A stretch of 64,000 nucleotides of DNA from contig NW_020654422.1 of the NCBI RefSeq assembly GCF_003589595.1, forward strand, positions 9,036,742 to 9,100,741, in the 5' to 3' direction. The stretch comes from Hyposmocoma kahamanoa (taxonomy: Eukaryota; Arthropoda; Insecta; Lepidoptera; Cosmopterigidae). A model generated the notes under the pieces. It made no database searches. It worked only from the letters and a program-made list of their open reading frames with translations, and was not told where the DNA came from. Below are positions 48,001-60,600 of the stretch, piece by piece (position 1 is the stretch's first letter; each line of letters opens with the position of its first letter). Position numbers and translations under genes: made by a program.

Positions 48001-50689
48001 TTTCAAAAATCGAGTAGTACCTATATTATTACTCTTACGTAACTATTACTGACCTAAGTAGTTATTACCTTCATAATGATCAATTGAATCACAATCTGTT
48101 CTTTTAACAAACCATTAGCATAACCACCCATAAAATAAGCCATAACTCATCAACATTTGTTCGCAATGAAAATAATTACAAACATATTTACATAATAGCG
48201 TAATAATTTTATAAAATGAATAAATTAAACGCTAAATAGTTGTCAGGAAAGTCGACTGTTGACAGAATTGTATTATAAACTTGATTGAATATACTCCGTT
48301 ATTGGGTTACGTGTAATTTAATAGAAATTTATAATATAATAGAAAATTTTAAAAAATATATTCATCATTCAGAACACAATTGTCGCATAGGTGCGAAAAT
48401 TGAACTTAAAATAGTCAATTTTACTAAATCTTCATCCGTGAGGTAGATTTTCTCTGAGTTTGCTGTTTGTCGCGTGGTGCTCTTTTAATGGGGATGATTA
48501 GTTAAGTTACACCGTATTTATTTAGATGAGCTATATCTAAAGAAAAGGCACCATTTGCTCACTACATTAAGAATTTATTTTCAGAGCCTACTTTCTCGGC
48601 GCCTATTATTCTAAAATGAACCAATGTTCACAACATCGCGCAGTGTCCACCCGGCGCTTCAAACGGTCCAAATTTATTGTTATTGGCGAGGCGGCGTACA
48701 TGCATCCTCACTCCGCGGCTATCACGACGTTACAACTTTATCCACCACACCGCTATTCTGGACGCACCTTTACGATTCCCACCAGATAAGTGTGATAAAG
48801 ATTTTATGCCTTGTCTTTTACGAGTTCGGTAGATGCATGTGACAAAACATCTAGTACCGAATCATCCTATTTTGTCTATAACGGATATTGGAATGATATT
48901 TCCGTTTGATCTTCTAAATTAGGTTTAATTATATGTACCCTAATATTTTGTTTGTATCTTAATATTTCTATAAAAAGAAATAATTCCAAAAAGTTATCTC
49001 TGAATGCTGCGTTGATTAACTACAATAATGATTGGATTAACTAGAATAATAACTGGCTAAGGAAAGATCACAGACTACTTTTTACATAAAATAAACTTAT
49101 ATCACATGCCGATGATATACGTGATACTAAACTAGTAGCAACTTACCTTATGGAGTCAACATATTTTCTCTCCATCTTCACTTCCACAGCTCTACATATT
49201 ACCCGTATTTACTCTACGTCACAGAATACGGCTGCATTCTCTGTTTCAGATATCATAAACTTTGTGCAGCACTAGCAATTTGTTAATGATAGACCTGCGT
49301 CTACACTATGAACATTTACCAACGCAATCTGTGAAGTAAAACCATTTTCATTGCAGCACGTTTATTTCTTGAATAAGAGACTGTAAATTAATGATAGAAT
49401 GATTCTGCTATATTTTTTTGTTTAAGTATAGACTAAAGATAATGGTAATTTAAAAAATGAATAAGACCAGCGTTTCAGGCGTTCTGCTCTTTTTTATTTA
49501 TTTTAAGTCTGAATAATTTTCCTCCTACAATATTGATAATTAGCATACCCATACCTTTGTCTTGTTTTGTAAACAAATGTGTCAATTCATAGGTAAAAAA
49601 GTACCTTACGATGGATTTTTCCTACGTAGTAAGTGCTTGCATAACAATACATACTCTTAAAGTGCATGTTCCTCAAGAATGACCATAAGGTACAAGACCT
49701 TGGACTGACTCAAGTAACAGGTGTATATCTGATTTTGATTACTACCTTTGAAATAAGAACAAATAAGTAGTAAAAATACGTTACGTCTGACCTTTGTAGT
49801 TCGTAAAAAGAAATTCAAGATTGCACTCAATCAAATTGCACTTAATCTTAATCTTAAGATTAAGTACAACTTTTTTTTACTTAATCTTAAGGTCTATAAA
49901 AAGTCAATTGGCGCCACTTAAAGATAATTATTTCTAAAGAACTGCGCTCTCGTTTCTAGCATTTTTACTGCAAAATGTTCGTCAATAAATATTTATTACT
50001 GTATTAGCTTAATGCATTTTATCCTCTTAATTGTTTAATTCCAATCATTCGTTTTACCTCACAATAAGATCATTAACTATAGCATGATTTTTTGTGTGTC
50101 TATCAACCGAAAATACTAACATTGAACGCAATTGTTTCATAAAACATTGTAAAAAGTTTGGAATTTAAACTTTCATATCTACTTTCAAAAGTAGTAAACT
50201 ATAAAATAATTGCTTGTGATATTGATTTCGATATTCTCAATCGTGTGAACATATAAACAAGATACAGCATGTATTTAAAGATTCGCTAATGACGCTTTGT
50301 TCCTTCGTTTTATACTTTTTGTTACTTGGCTTTCACTGGAATGATTGCCGATATCCGGGAAGGACTGATTCGGGATATAATAACAATGAAAAAAAAGGAT
50401 AATTGTCTCGCATGATATGCCTGCAAAGAGTCCAAACTCTTACGGCCTGCCTTACGTGCCGGGGACCGAGTGAAAGGGTTAATTGCAGGATTTGATTTCG
50501 CTTTTTTGGTTTCTTTTGAAAATAGAGCATCCGCAGTGAATTGCAATTAAATTTTGATGGTAGATAAGAAATTTTTGTTTTTAGTTATTATATTAACTTA
50601 CAATTTTGTTGTCATCACTACACAATTATATTATTCATTATTTGGCAACTATACGCCAGCTCAAAATCTATTAATTATAGGTTATGTTG
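45001..50689. other. Long intergenic stretch between the CFAP99-like gene and eyg
   Basis: About 5.7 kb without recognisable genes or dispersed repeats, which is notable beside the repeat-dense 42-45 kb. It includes a 12-bp perfect inverted repeat (46,526-46,537 and 46,571-46,582, TAATTTACGACT) and an internal TTAATCTTAAGATTAA palindrome near 49,850. It could hold downstream regulatory DNA of eyg; nothing proves this. Confidence 0.4.
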
Positions 50690-50740
50690 GTATATGTTGA
50701 GTGTGTGTGTTATTATTATTATTATTATTATTATTATAGG
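50690..50740 (+). repeat. SINE family A tail plus (ATT)n
   Basis: TATGTTGAGTGTGTGTGTTA followed by a pure ATT run matches the last ~30 bp and tail of the family A SINE at 18,180-18,232. Confidence 0.55.
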
Positions 50741-50906
50741 TTCTCAATGTAGCCTAAAATTATTACCAAAGGAAGAAAGGGGTTGAATAAAAATACAGGA
50801 ATATCATTTCTATTTTCTTTTTAATATCCGTAATACGAGTAGGTACGTATGTAAATTGTCTATTTATGGTACAATAAAATTACAATTGTCTAAGCAATAA
50901 ATAGTA

Positions 50907-51065
50907 CACAGGGGCCTTACCATGACCTCTTATTACAGTTCAGTATAAGTTCGTAGCGACAAAAAAGCGGGATGGTAATATACACTTCATGTAGCGCTAT
51001 CTCACAACGATTCATTTTAGGTCCTAATCTGAATCGTCATAAGATTTCATGGTAAGGCCCCTGTG
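50907..51065. mobile_element. MITE with 19-bp perfect terminal inverted repeats
   Basis: CACAGGGGCCTTACCATGA at 50,907-50,925 and its exact complement at 51,047-51,065 enclose ~120 bp with no ORF and an internal ACGATTCA/TGAATCGT inverted pair. If the true end is CAGGGGCC the terminus has the C-A-G-G-G-G form common in hAT elements. An 8-bp target duplication is not visible, so the superfamily is uncertain. It lies about 650 bp downstream of the eyg stop. Confidence 0.75.
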
Positions 51066-51347
51066 CTCGAGAATGATTAACAATATTTACACGTAACTTT
51101 AGTATCCATTGAAATTCTAACACGTAAATATTTCAAATTTCTGTTATGGTACTAACAGCTATAATTTGTGGTACGCACTTATCTATTACAATATCTTACA
51201 TTTTGTTGTATTATTTTAGGATGAAACCATTAGGAACTTTTGTTTCCTGAAACTTTGCTACATTTAGCCACCAAGAAATAATACTTTGGTATTCTATACG
51301 TACAAAATATACAAATGAGACAACGTTCTAGCACATTACTTAAATAA

Positions 51348-51353
51348 TTTATT
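51348..51353 (-). terminator. eyg: Candidate polyadenylation signal of eyg
   Basis: AATAAA on the minus strand, about 365 nt past the eyg stop codon. It is the nearest canonical hexamer I noticed, but UTR length is unknown and the hexamer is common in AT-rich DNA. Confidence 0.3.
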
Positions 51354-51717
51354 GAAATTGTTTAGATATTTACTAGTTTTCAAATTTGCACAAGTCACCA
51401 AGAGGGGAGGGGTCTAGGTGGTGTACAGTCGGGTCGTAAAGCGACTGCTCTAAGAGATAATGAAACTAACCAATCATTTATATGACCTTCATGAAGAGAA
51501 CAGTTTGTGCATAAAAAAAAATAAATTTAAACATCTATTATTGTATTAGTAACTATATAACAATTTACACGACTACGTATATTTACAATAATTTACAAGC
51601 AAAGTCAAGTGCCCTCGATCGATTTACATAATTACTCGGTACACGGACACTCCAAAGGAATGACTGGTAATAATACTTTGACATTATTATAAATTCAACT
51701 TGATACTCTGCAACGCA

Positions 51718-52287
51718 TCAACGATCGTGTTTAGTAAGTTGTAAGGGCAAATCATTGGCAGGTTGATGATGATGTTTGTTGGGAGTACGCGATCTCGATC
51801 GAACCTTATTCCGCTGTCTATCTCCTTCATCATCGCTTTCATCGTGAACATTTATTTCCTCATCAGAGTCGGAATGCGATTCATAACCCCGGGCCAATTG
51901 AATCGACTGCGCCGCCAACAGTGCTGCAGCGGCTGAGTGCGGCACGAGAGCTTTAAACGCACTGTTCTCTAGTGCAGGGTGTGGTTTAAACGCACCTCCT
52001 TCGAATACCGTTTGCTGTGATAGTGCTTTCAGAGCGTTGCTATCGAACTGCGCTTGATGTGAGAGAGCCTTCAGGGCGTTCGTGTCATGGTGCGAGAGAG
52101 ATTTGAACGCGCTATTCTCGCCGCCCATCTGAGGGGTGTGGTAGGGCGCGCGCGCGGGGGATATAGAACGCGAACGGGAGCGTGAGGGGGAGTGGGGGAG
52201 GTGGCGCGGGGGCGAACCGCCACCGCGCTTGAGGAGGTTCATGCGCTGGTGGCGTCGCCACTTTGCTCGTCTGTTGGAAAACCAAAC
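51718..52287 (-). CDS. eyg: eyg last exon: homeodomain helix 3 and C-terminal tail
   Basis: Acceptor CTGACAG, then [15 protein letters not shown], the recognition helix. Next is a short Arg-Ser run ([14 protein letters not shown]), a degenerate repeat of [12 protein letters not shown] units, a polyalanine patch, an acidic stretch ([18 protein letters not shown]) and a basic His-rich end. The TGA is at 51,718-51,720. The preceding intron is 193 nt. Confidence 0.92.
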   Translation of the reverse strand, partial: VWFSNRRAKWRRHQRMNLLKRGGGSPPRHLPHSPSRSRSRSISPARAPYHTPQMGGENSAFKSLSHHDTNALKALSHQAQFDSNALKALSQQTVFEGGAFKPHPALENSAFKALVPHSAAAALLAAQSIQLARGYESHSDSDEEINVHDESDDEGDRQRNKVRSRSRTPNKHHHQPANDLPLQLTKHDR

Positions 52288-53021
52288 CTGTCAGTAACGG
52301 TAAATAAACGTGATTAGTATTCGGTTCTCACTGCTAACAAATATTCATGAATATAAATGAGTGTCAAATTATAACTCTGATTTGATTAAGTCGTTTTAGT
52401 TCCCTAGAAATTATAATACTATTAATTGGCCTGTTGGTTATGAATATGGAATCGGTTAATAAAGTCTATGAGGTTGTCACCTGTACGCGTGCTTCTGACA
52501 GCGAAGTTTTAGATGCCAGCCTCTCTCGTGTTGACACACACGGGTAATGGGATTTCTCGAATTCTTTCTCTAATTCTTCTAGCTGATCCGCGCTAAATGT
52601 CGTTCGGTTTCTTCTAAACTTTGGTTGTTCCCCGTCAAGAGATCCGGAGTCATCTCCATCTACATCTGAACAAGAAATTTGGGAGTTGGAACCATTATTT
52701 AAAGGTCATATTTATTTTAATGCCCGCAAAATAAATATTTACCAATAAATCCTCGCCCTACAGAAAGTAATCCTTGCTGGATGGCATCAGGGTGAGGTAC
52801 TCCTGAGGGTGGACCTGGAACTCCCGGTGGTAAAGACAGCGTACCAGGAGGCCAGACGCTGCCTCCTCCAGCCCAAGGGAAGGCGCCATAGGGTGGAGGA
52901 GCAGCGTAAAGACCGTAACCTGCTGCCCTGGCGAACTCCGCCGCCGCGCGCTCTGCTGCCCTGTTCCTCAATATCCGGTTGATGGATGACACACTTGGCG
53001 CTGTCGCATTGGTGCACACAC
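51718..53021 (-). CDS. eyg: eyegone/twin-of-eyegone Pax-type transcription factor, last three exons (5'-partial)
   Basis: Nuclear DNA-binding regulator; in Drosophila, eyg and toe act in eye, leg and salivary-duct development. Join of 52,743-53,021, 52,481-52,665 and 51,718-52,287 gives about 344 residues. It starts in the C-terminal end of the RED half of the paired domain ([19 protein letters not shown]), followed by the Eyg-typical [18 protein letters not shown]. Then come a Pro/Gly-rich linker and an acidic lead-in. The homeodomain ([20 protein letters not shown] ... [13 protein letters not shown]) has Ser at position 50 and Asn51, and the tail begins MNLLKR. The [11 protein letters not shown] and [11 protein letters not shown] segments distinguish Eyg/Toe from Pax6. 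Donors and acceptors are all GT/AG and phases agree (1, 1, 0). The upstream exon was not found in the window. Whether this is the eyg or toe copy, or the single lepidopteran gene, cannot be told. Confidence 0.93.
52481..52665 (-). CDS. eyg: eyg exon: acidic lead-in and homeodomain helices 1-2
   Basis: 185 nt between acceptor CTTGTTCAG and donor CAG|GTGACA. Encodes [14 protein letters not shown] then the homeodomain up to SLSEARVQ. The intron falls between homeodomain residues 46 and 47, the conserved intron site of many paired-class homeobox genes. The intron before it is only 77 nt. Confidence 0.93.
52743..53021 (-). CDS. eyg: eyg exon: RED-domain end and linker
   Basis: The acceptor TTTGCCCACAG precedes 53,021; the first two bases complete a codon begun in the missing upstream exon (phase 1, probably Gly). 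It encodes [19 protein letters not shown], a Ala/Glu/Arg-rich helix, then a Tyr/Pro/Gly-rich linker ([17 protein letters not shown]) ending GRGFIG. The donor G|GTAAAT is at 52,742. 279 nt. Confidence 0.9.
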
Positions 53022-56000
53022 CTGTGGGCAAATTACGAATTCAACTTACATCTCAAACGTATGATAACTCTGGAATATCGAGCGAGAGAGTAACTATGTA
53101 AAATCAGTTTTCTCATAGACAAGAACGCATTTAAGTAACACAGTAATTCCGCAGCACAAGCTCGTAACTGCTCAAGCAACAGATCGTGTTTCAACATAAA
53201 TATAACAAATTATCTAAACGTAATTTTCTCACAATTTCTTGAGTTATTCAGTTTAATTGCAATGTGCACAGCATGAGTGACCAACGGCGCGTTAAAACCA
53301 ATGCGTCATTGGTCGCGTTTTAAAATCGTTGGCTATTATAACGTTTAATGCGTGCACGGATCGCGTGCCGACGCAGCCTTGCGAGAGCCATCCCATGTAA
53401 TTTTCAGGAAACACTCCGGGTAAGTGCCATAATTTAATCATAGCCTGTCCGGCTGTAATTGTCGTAGAATTCGTTGTCCGGCTACTGAGCTGCACCGCAT
53501 CATCTTGCGCGCGTTGTTTTTGTAACTAGTTTTTGATTACTCTTTCATGTCAGTTACATAATAATTTGAGTATATAGTAACTTTACTTGATGATACATGG
53601 TGTGGAAATAAAATATTTTTTTATTATTGAAAACTACTTTTAAGTTCAGATAAAGCTTCGAGTTTAACTAACATTTTAGTGGTCGTTTAGCGTAAATTAT
53701 ATTGGCACCAGCATTAATAGATACTACGCTAACTTAATAATTGCAACTTTTCATCAGAGCTTTTAAACATACGTTTGTATTTTTTTTAACTACGAGATAT
53801 TCATCATAGATTTTTAAATATAATGATAATTACTTTTATTTTCTTAACTTTGATTTAATTGAAATTAACTGAATAATTTGGCATTAAAAACACTAAATCG
53901 ACAAAATTCAAGTTAGCGTGGTGTTAATTGTTTGAGTCGATAATCAATTAAATTATTATTTGTAATAACAATGAAACGTTGCATTACAATTATCAAAGCA
54001 GTATACAAAAATAATTGACATAATGCGGCTGTTAGCTCTGTTTATTTCCAACACTTCAATGTTACAAATTGAAATGTAATTTGCTCTTATTTACGCAATT
54101 GGACTTATTCCGCTTACTCACTTGATTATTAAAACTCGTCTTGTAAATAGTACATTCATCAGACAACTATAACAAGGAACAACAATTCAATTTAATTGCT
54201 TAATGGACGAGTTCCATATGTAGGTACCTACCGTTCATAGACACGGAGTTGTTATAGAAAATTACGCCTCAATACGAAAATAAACTGTCAATTGAAAGAA
54301 TTTGTCTTTAACAATGATTATTATAATGGGTAGGTGCTTAAAACACAGTTACTTGGTAAAGGTTTAATGTGGTCACCGTTGATAATGAAGGGTCTATTGT
54401 GAGCAGAGCGAATGCGCGTCTCGCAGCTCCGGCGCGTCGAATAAGACATAAAATGATGTGTTATAATTTACTCAAAACACAAAGCCTTATAGAGAATAAT
54501 GGTAATGATCAGTTGCGCGGCTTCGCTCATTGTTAGCACGTCGAAAGCACAAAAAGATGCCCTCTACACAATTTGTTTGCTACGTAATCGGCGCGCTGAT
54601 GCGCTGAGCCGATCCTCGTTGAAAGGAGAGCCTTCCGCGCAGACACCCCGTCAAAAGCTCGATATGGCTGAGAACACGTCTAATGGTGACCAGTCATCAC
54701 TTACCGCCCGACGTCTTTAATTATATCGGGAGCAGCGTTTTGTACAAAGAAAACAAACCGTTCAAAATCTGTTAACGTTTTGTGGGAGTTCAGCGACGTT
54801 CCTAATCTTGGTTCTTATTCTTGTTTAAAAAGCAAAAAACGCCTATGATCCCCAACAATGCGGTTAAATAGCTTTTTGTCTAGTTACAAGTAGGCAACAG
54901 TTTTGATAGACATTCAATTTGCTGATAAACAAAATAAAAAGTGGTTAGTACAATATCGAGATTTGTGCCGTTTAAAAGATTTTTAACGAGTTGTAGATTC
55001 GTTTATCGGAATTATCCAATCGTCGTGCAATTAAATCTACCGTTGTTAGCTACTACGTGCTGATTATGGTGACTGTTTCCTGGTATACCGTGTGTAATTG
55101 TTCTATAATGCAATAGTTGAACTATTCAATGTAGAATATAAACCCTCATGCAATCCATTTAAGAAAAAGATAATAAAGGACCCGTAACACTGATATTTAA
55201 AATTCCTCAATAGATTATGTTACAAGGCGTGATATTCGACGCCTATTACGGAATAAAAGGTTCGTTTTCGCAACGGACGTATCAATGGCAATTAAATTTG
55301 AATCGTCACCGCGCAATAACGACGATCAATGATGGACTGGTGAAGTTTGCTTAGAAAGAGATCATTATCCGTCAACAGGTTGCAGGTGGGAATACGATAT
55401 CTATAATTGTTCTTTTAATGATTTGGGATCGAGCCCGACTCCTTACATGCTTAGTCACGGTCATGCAATTTGTCTAAAGTCGTTTAATCATGATTAGTCA
55501 CAATAGGGTCCGGTTCTATTAAAAGGTTTAAACGCTTTCAATAGTAGGAGCTTGTTATGCTTCAGTATCTTGTAGATACTTACGCTTTGAGCTTTTGAAT
55601 ATTGTGTTAGTTATTATTGTTTCACTAGAGAAAAAACAACAATTTACTCAGCCTTTGTTCTTGAGTTTATAACATCGGTATTTAAATTATTCATTATACG
55701 CAGTGTCTTATCGAAATAAACTCGATATATCTCAGATGAACGCGTTAAATGAAAATGTTGAACAGAGAACATTCGAAACGAGTATTAGTGTCTCATGGAA
55801 TCCTAATAAAAAGCAAATTGGTTTAAAGTTTTAAAATCACGATGCGACAGAGTGTTGTACGTTGGTCCCTGCCTAAAAGCGTGGCATGTCCGAAGATAAG
55901 GCACTCCGGCGCCGTCTGCTATGGACTGCTTAATCGGGTTAATTTATCGATAATTGACGGAAAACCTTTTGTTTGTATTGCCGGGAAGTAACAGTAATTG

Positions 56001-57494
56001 TCACGCCTTTGAAGATTTACGTCCGTTTCTAAATTGAGACATTAACAGTCGGATCTTGTGCCTAATGGTTCGGAATAACTTTGTTTGTTTGTTTTACTTA
56101 CACCGGTACTCCGATAGATTTGGTTAGTCCATTATTAAGTGCAACGGATATTGGTTTCGATTGAAGAGCTCTAATTAGTTTCAGAGGGTCATCACGCCGC
56201 TTTGAAATCGTAACACAACCGGAATGATCTACCAAAAGCTATCAAAAATTACATTTACGGGTTTTTAGACTTTTTCTTCAATTTTGGACAACAATAAACC
56301 ACGTAAACAGAGTGTAGTCTGAGCGGAAAATTCTATACAAATGTCGTAAGTATATAATAATATAGCAAACAATTAATTGAAAAAAAAAACTGAGTCGTGA
56401 CACTTTTACTCATAAAAATATAATGGCAACAATTTTATCGGTTTTCGTGACAATGAGCAGGTAGGAACGTACTCTAGGCATTTTACTTTTCAGCACCGGA
56501 ACAATACTGAGTAAAACGCACCAAAATCACGTTCTCGCTACAGTAGACCTAGTTAACGAATGAGTGGCGTCACGTCGTCTAAATGAATTATTGTTGGCTT
56601 TATGGGGAACGTAAAACGATGAGATCGGAGGCAATCAAGCGGCACCCGCAGCGTCGACCAAGTAAAAAGGTGTTCGGAGCGGCAGGGGGCCGCGCTGCAC
56701 CCGTTGCCCTAAACGTCTATTCTGCGCACACGCTTTTCTACTCATTTCAATTAGCAATGAATAGGAGTTACAAATGTAGTATCAGTGCGTAATAAATAAC
56801 CGCTAGGAAAAGCAGTTCCTAGCACGAGTTACCGGTTTTTACGTGTTAGAACTGTTGGATTCACTACAAAGTGCATGTTTTGTACAGGAACTTAGTAAAA
56901 TACACAGTGAAAAGTGTTAATTTTACTATTAGTAATAGCTAATTAACACTTTCGCGCTTGCAACTCTAATTATCATAAAATTGACACATGCGAACAAAAA
57001 TCGAATCAAGTGCTGGACCCGTTAAATTGGTTAAGGAAAAAATCCTAAAACGTGACCGTAACCCTAAATGTGGAGGTACCCACAATGTTGGACGATGCAC
57101 TGCTGGGAACCAATTTAAAGCTGTAACAAATCAATAAATGTATCGGTTTATTGGAAGCTGTGTGGAGATCGATTTGATTTATTCCAACCGTACAATGTCG
57201 GCAAATGAAGTGGGACCTTGTTAGCAAATGTCAAAAACCTTTGTAAAAGCCTGAAGTTTTATCGGTGCTTAGTTTCATTGTGAAATTTAGATTATTAATA
57301 TTGCACATTATTTACAACATAATACTGTAATAGGACAACGCATTATGTAAAACAAAAATTAAAAACAAGGAATAATTTTAGTGCTGTACCTAATAGAAAC
57401 GGTATCATTTATACAAACTCATTGAGAATATTTTATACCTACTAAGTAGGAAAAAGTGAAGTTGTAACACCTTCATGCAACAACTAATTTAACT
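53022..57494 (-). other. eyg: Presumed eyg intron, proximal part
   Basis: Contains no exon I can recognise; the paired-domain RED N-terminal part (an F-A-W-E-I-R-like segment expected just upstream) is absent. Small inverted repeats are present: ACCAATgcgtcATTGGT at about 53,298-53,315, and AAAGTGTTAATT/AATTAACACTTT at 56,911-56,952. Several TAAT/ATTA-rich patches (for example 53,930-53,960 and 55,930-55,960) could be homeodomain sites. Confidence 0.4.
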
Positions 57495-57648
57495 TTAGTA
57501 GCAGTTCGTCCTGGAAAGTACTGCCACCTTACCTATTTCTGCCACCAAGCAGTACTGTGCGCATTACTAGTTTCGGTTTTGAAGGGTAAGGGTGCTGGTG
57601 AAATGGTACAGGCACATGGGAGTTGTCAACTAATGTCTCGCCCACGAC
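57495..57648 (+). repeat. Family E repeat copy, 3'-truncated
   Basis: AGTTCGTCCTGGAAAGTACT, AGTACTGTGCGCATTACTAG, a GAAGGGTAAGGGTGCTGG block and GGCACATGGGAGTTGTCAAC are retained. The sequence then jumps to GCCCACGACTACT, so the middle of the unit is deleted. Confidence 0.78.
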
Positions 57649-60600
57649 TACTAAAACTACCGTATGAAATTAGATCTGAGAGATAAATTAAGTATCTACA
57701 TACAAAAATTACTTCATACCTAAAACTCTTTTGTGTTTTTACAAAGAAAACTAAAATGTTTTTACAACCACTCAAAATATTTTAACACCCCGCCGTACCA
57801 TAATCGGTTTCACTAATTAATCGGCGCCAGTTAATAATTCGAGGCTCACTGCAGCCAGGCAGGCTAAGAATGCAATTAATCAAAATGTGGTCAGTAGCTA
57901 TAGCGGCCCGTAACGCCTCGTAAGCCGATATCGATTTAGTCGATAAGTTGCGCAAGCTATTGTCCAAAATTGCTTCGTCATCGCTAACAAAGGCGGTAGT
58001 GGGCACCTTATTAAAATTTGGATGGTTCCGATGAGCCGCTGTGTTTTGATAACTTGCGCCGGAGTCTGTCGACACTCTGCTAAGCCAAGTGCCGCGGCCG
58101 CAGGTCTGACATATTCCCATTGTACTCTGCGTTTGTAAATATTAGATTGAGGTAAATTGGACTGACGGCACACTTTGTATTTTTTATGGGGAATAAATAT
58201 TATATTTTTATGAAAGCTGTTTATATTTTTTCAAATAAATAGGAGTCGACGCCTATTGAAATCTTCAAAATGTGACGATAGAACTTATCTGTCAATTATT
58301 TAAAATTTACTTTGTTTATCGAGTTCTTAGGTTTTCGCAATTGTTTAACAGTGGTAATAAAGCTATTCTGATTAACTTTTATTAAGCAAAAATCTGTTTT
58401 TGTTGATTACGGCTATAGATTTTTGTATCTCAGAAAATAATGTAGCACTTATATTTTTTTTATTATGAACAGATTTATGCTATATTTCAAAAAAATAAGT
58501 TTTAGATTGTATTCGGTTCCAAATATGTTGCCATAATTCATTTGCAATTCAGTGTTCTGGGGAAAGAGTGCGCGGGTAACTGTACGCTTGCGTACCCTTG
58601 CCCCTTCTGTAATATTATCGTTCATTCATTTGTACAATATTTTTAAGACGCTTTTATTTCATATTTCAGTGCTTAATCGTCATGTCGCTGAACAACAAAA
58701 AAACACGAACTTACACCAGTTTCTGAGTTGATAATATGTTAATAACATATTATTTTTTCTATTTTCAATACTTCATCATTTTTAATATTTTAATTAATTA
58801 TATTAAGGGTTTTTTAATAAAGAATATTTTTTATTACTATTTATTTTGACCATGAGCAAGCAACGCACTCACATACCCATGTGCGTCTACTTACCCCATA
58901 AGGGCGCGCAAAGTTTCCCGCAATGCAGGTCATGTGAACACATTCCGTTCCGAATTTTAGATCGTTTATTCATAACAGGAAAATAATTAAATTAGAGCCA
59001 AATAAATGCTTTACTTTAAAAAAATACCTTTATGTTCCATCACTCTTGTATTTTATGTGCAGGGAGCCCTAAATTACAAAAGTGCGCACACTTGACACTT
59101 GACGCTATTTAAATCCGACAAAATTGTTTTATTTCCAATTATACTTTGTTTATCTTTTGCAGTTTAGCAGCGCCTTTAAATGTAGTACCTGTAAATAAGT
59201 ATGATCTTACTTGTTTTCTAATAAATAAATAATGAACTACAGAAAATTTACGAAACCAAGCAAATCATACTATTGTTTTGTTTACAACAGTATTACAACA
59301 CAAACTAGTACTCTATTAACATTCTGATGTCAATTCATAATTGACGAAAAAAGCAAAAAAAATTCTGTGTGAATTAATTCTGTATAGTTATGAAATTTAA
59401 TCAATTTGGCTGTTTCATAAGCACCGTTAGTGGCCGGGGCACGCGTTCGTATCAAAAGGCAGCCATTGCGCACGATCATTTTGTTACAAATTTGATTAAA
59501 ATTCAATTACTTATGCTCCTTGGACGTGCCACAGACCTTAAAAGGTAACTAGAAACTGATCCAATGAACATAAAAAACGGTTCTTTTTCATTTTTTTCAC
59601 AATAACTTTTAGGTCTCAATAATTTTTTTATGGATTTCTGATGTTCCGAAATTTAAAATGTGTTGATACAGTTGTCGCAAATAAGCGATAACCACTTGTA
59701 CAGCTGTACAACTTTCGTTAAATATTGTAAAACTTTGGAATCAAGGGTAATCTTTTTTGAATGACTTTATTTAAACATAAGAAATGTATAATGGAATTAA
59801 GTTGACAGTGTTGCCATTTTTATGACAAACCAACAATATATTGTGTCACTTCTAGTAAGTTCAAGTATTCGAAGTTATAAACGTTGTTAGAGGCTTCCTC
59901 GTCAGCAGGTGGTCCGGTCCGGTCAACACGCTTTGATACACCGAAATCATCGTCTCATCTAATGGAATCAATCATAACTACATCCCGACTCACACCAATT
60001 TGAATGCCGAAAACGAACAAAGCCATTCCAATATTGCATTTAAAGCCGACCGCAGAAGTTAACTGTAAACGGGAAAGGTTAAAACTGGCAGTTATTTAAA
60101 TACCAGCATTTACGACAAATATGTGAGCATTTACGCAAAACAACCGAAGTGGAATCGCGTGCAATTTTCGCATACAACGAAGGCATGGGCGCCCACTGCA
60201 TTCGAGCAATTATTTTAAACACATTTCAACAAATGACGATAATGTCAGCCGAGCACGGAGATAAGAACAAAAAACATAAAAATAAATGCGTTCACTGAAC
60301 AATTGTTCGGTTAAACCCCTTGTTCATATAAGAACTTGTCCATAATTTTCGAAGGCGAATTGCTTCTTTATACTTACTTGTTTCTTTTCATATGACTATT
60401 CGAGATATGAAATATTTTTATTTTTAAAATAAATATTATTGTGTGCTATGCGTATTTTACACCCTTATAAGAAAATTAATGTTATTTATAAATATAAATT
60501 ATATGAGTAGGTACTACAGGCTGCAATCCAATAGAGGGATATAAAGAACGGGCTTAATAATCCTGCAATAAACACACTCACTTCTCCTGCAAACAAGGTC

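Noticed and set aside
53292..53495. Possible upstream eyg exon
   Set aside because: The translated sequence has no paired-domain residues, and no donor in the required phase 1 follows a RED-like segment.
55410..55450. Box-B-like GGGCTCGATCCC on the minus strand
   Set aside because: An isolated match with no box A or repeat body; likely chance.
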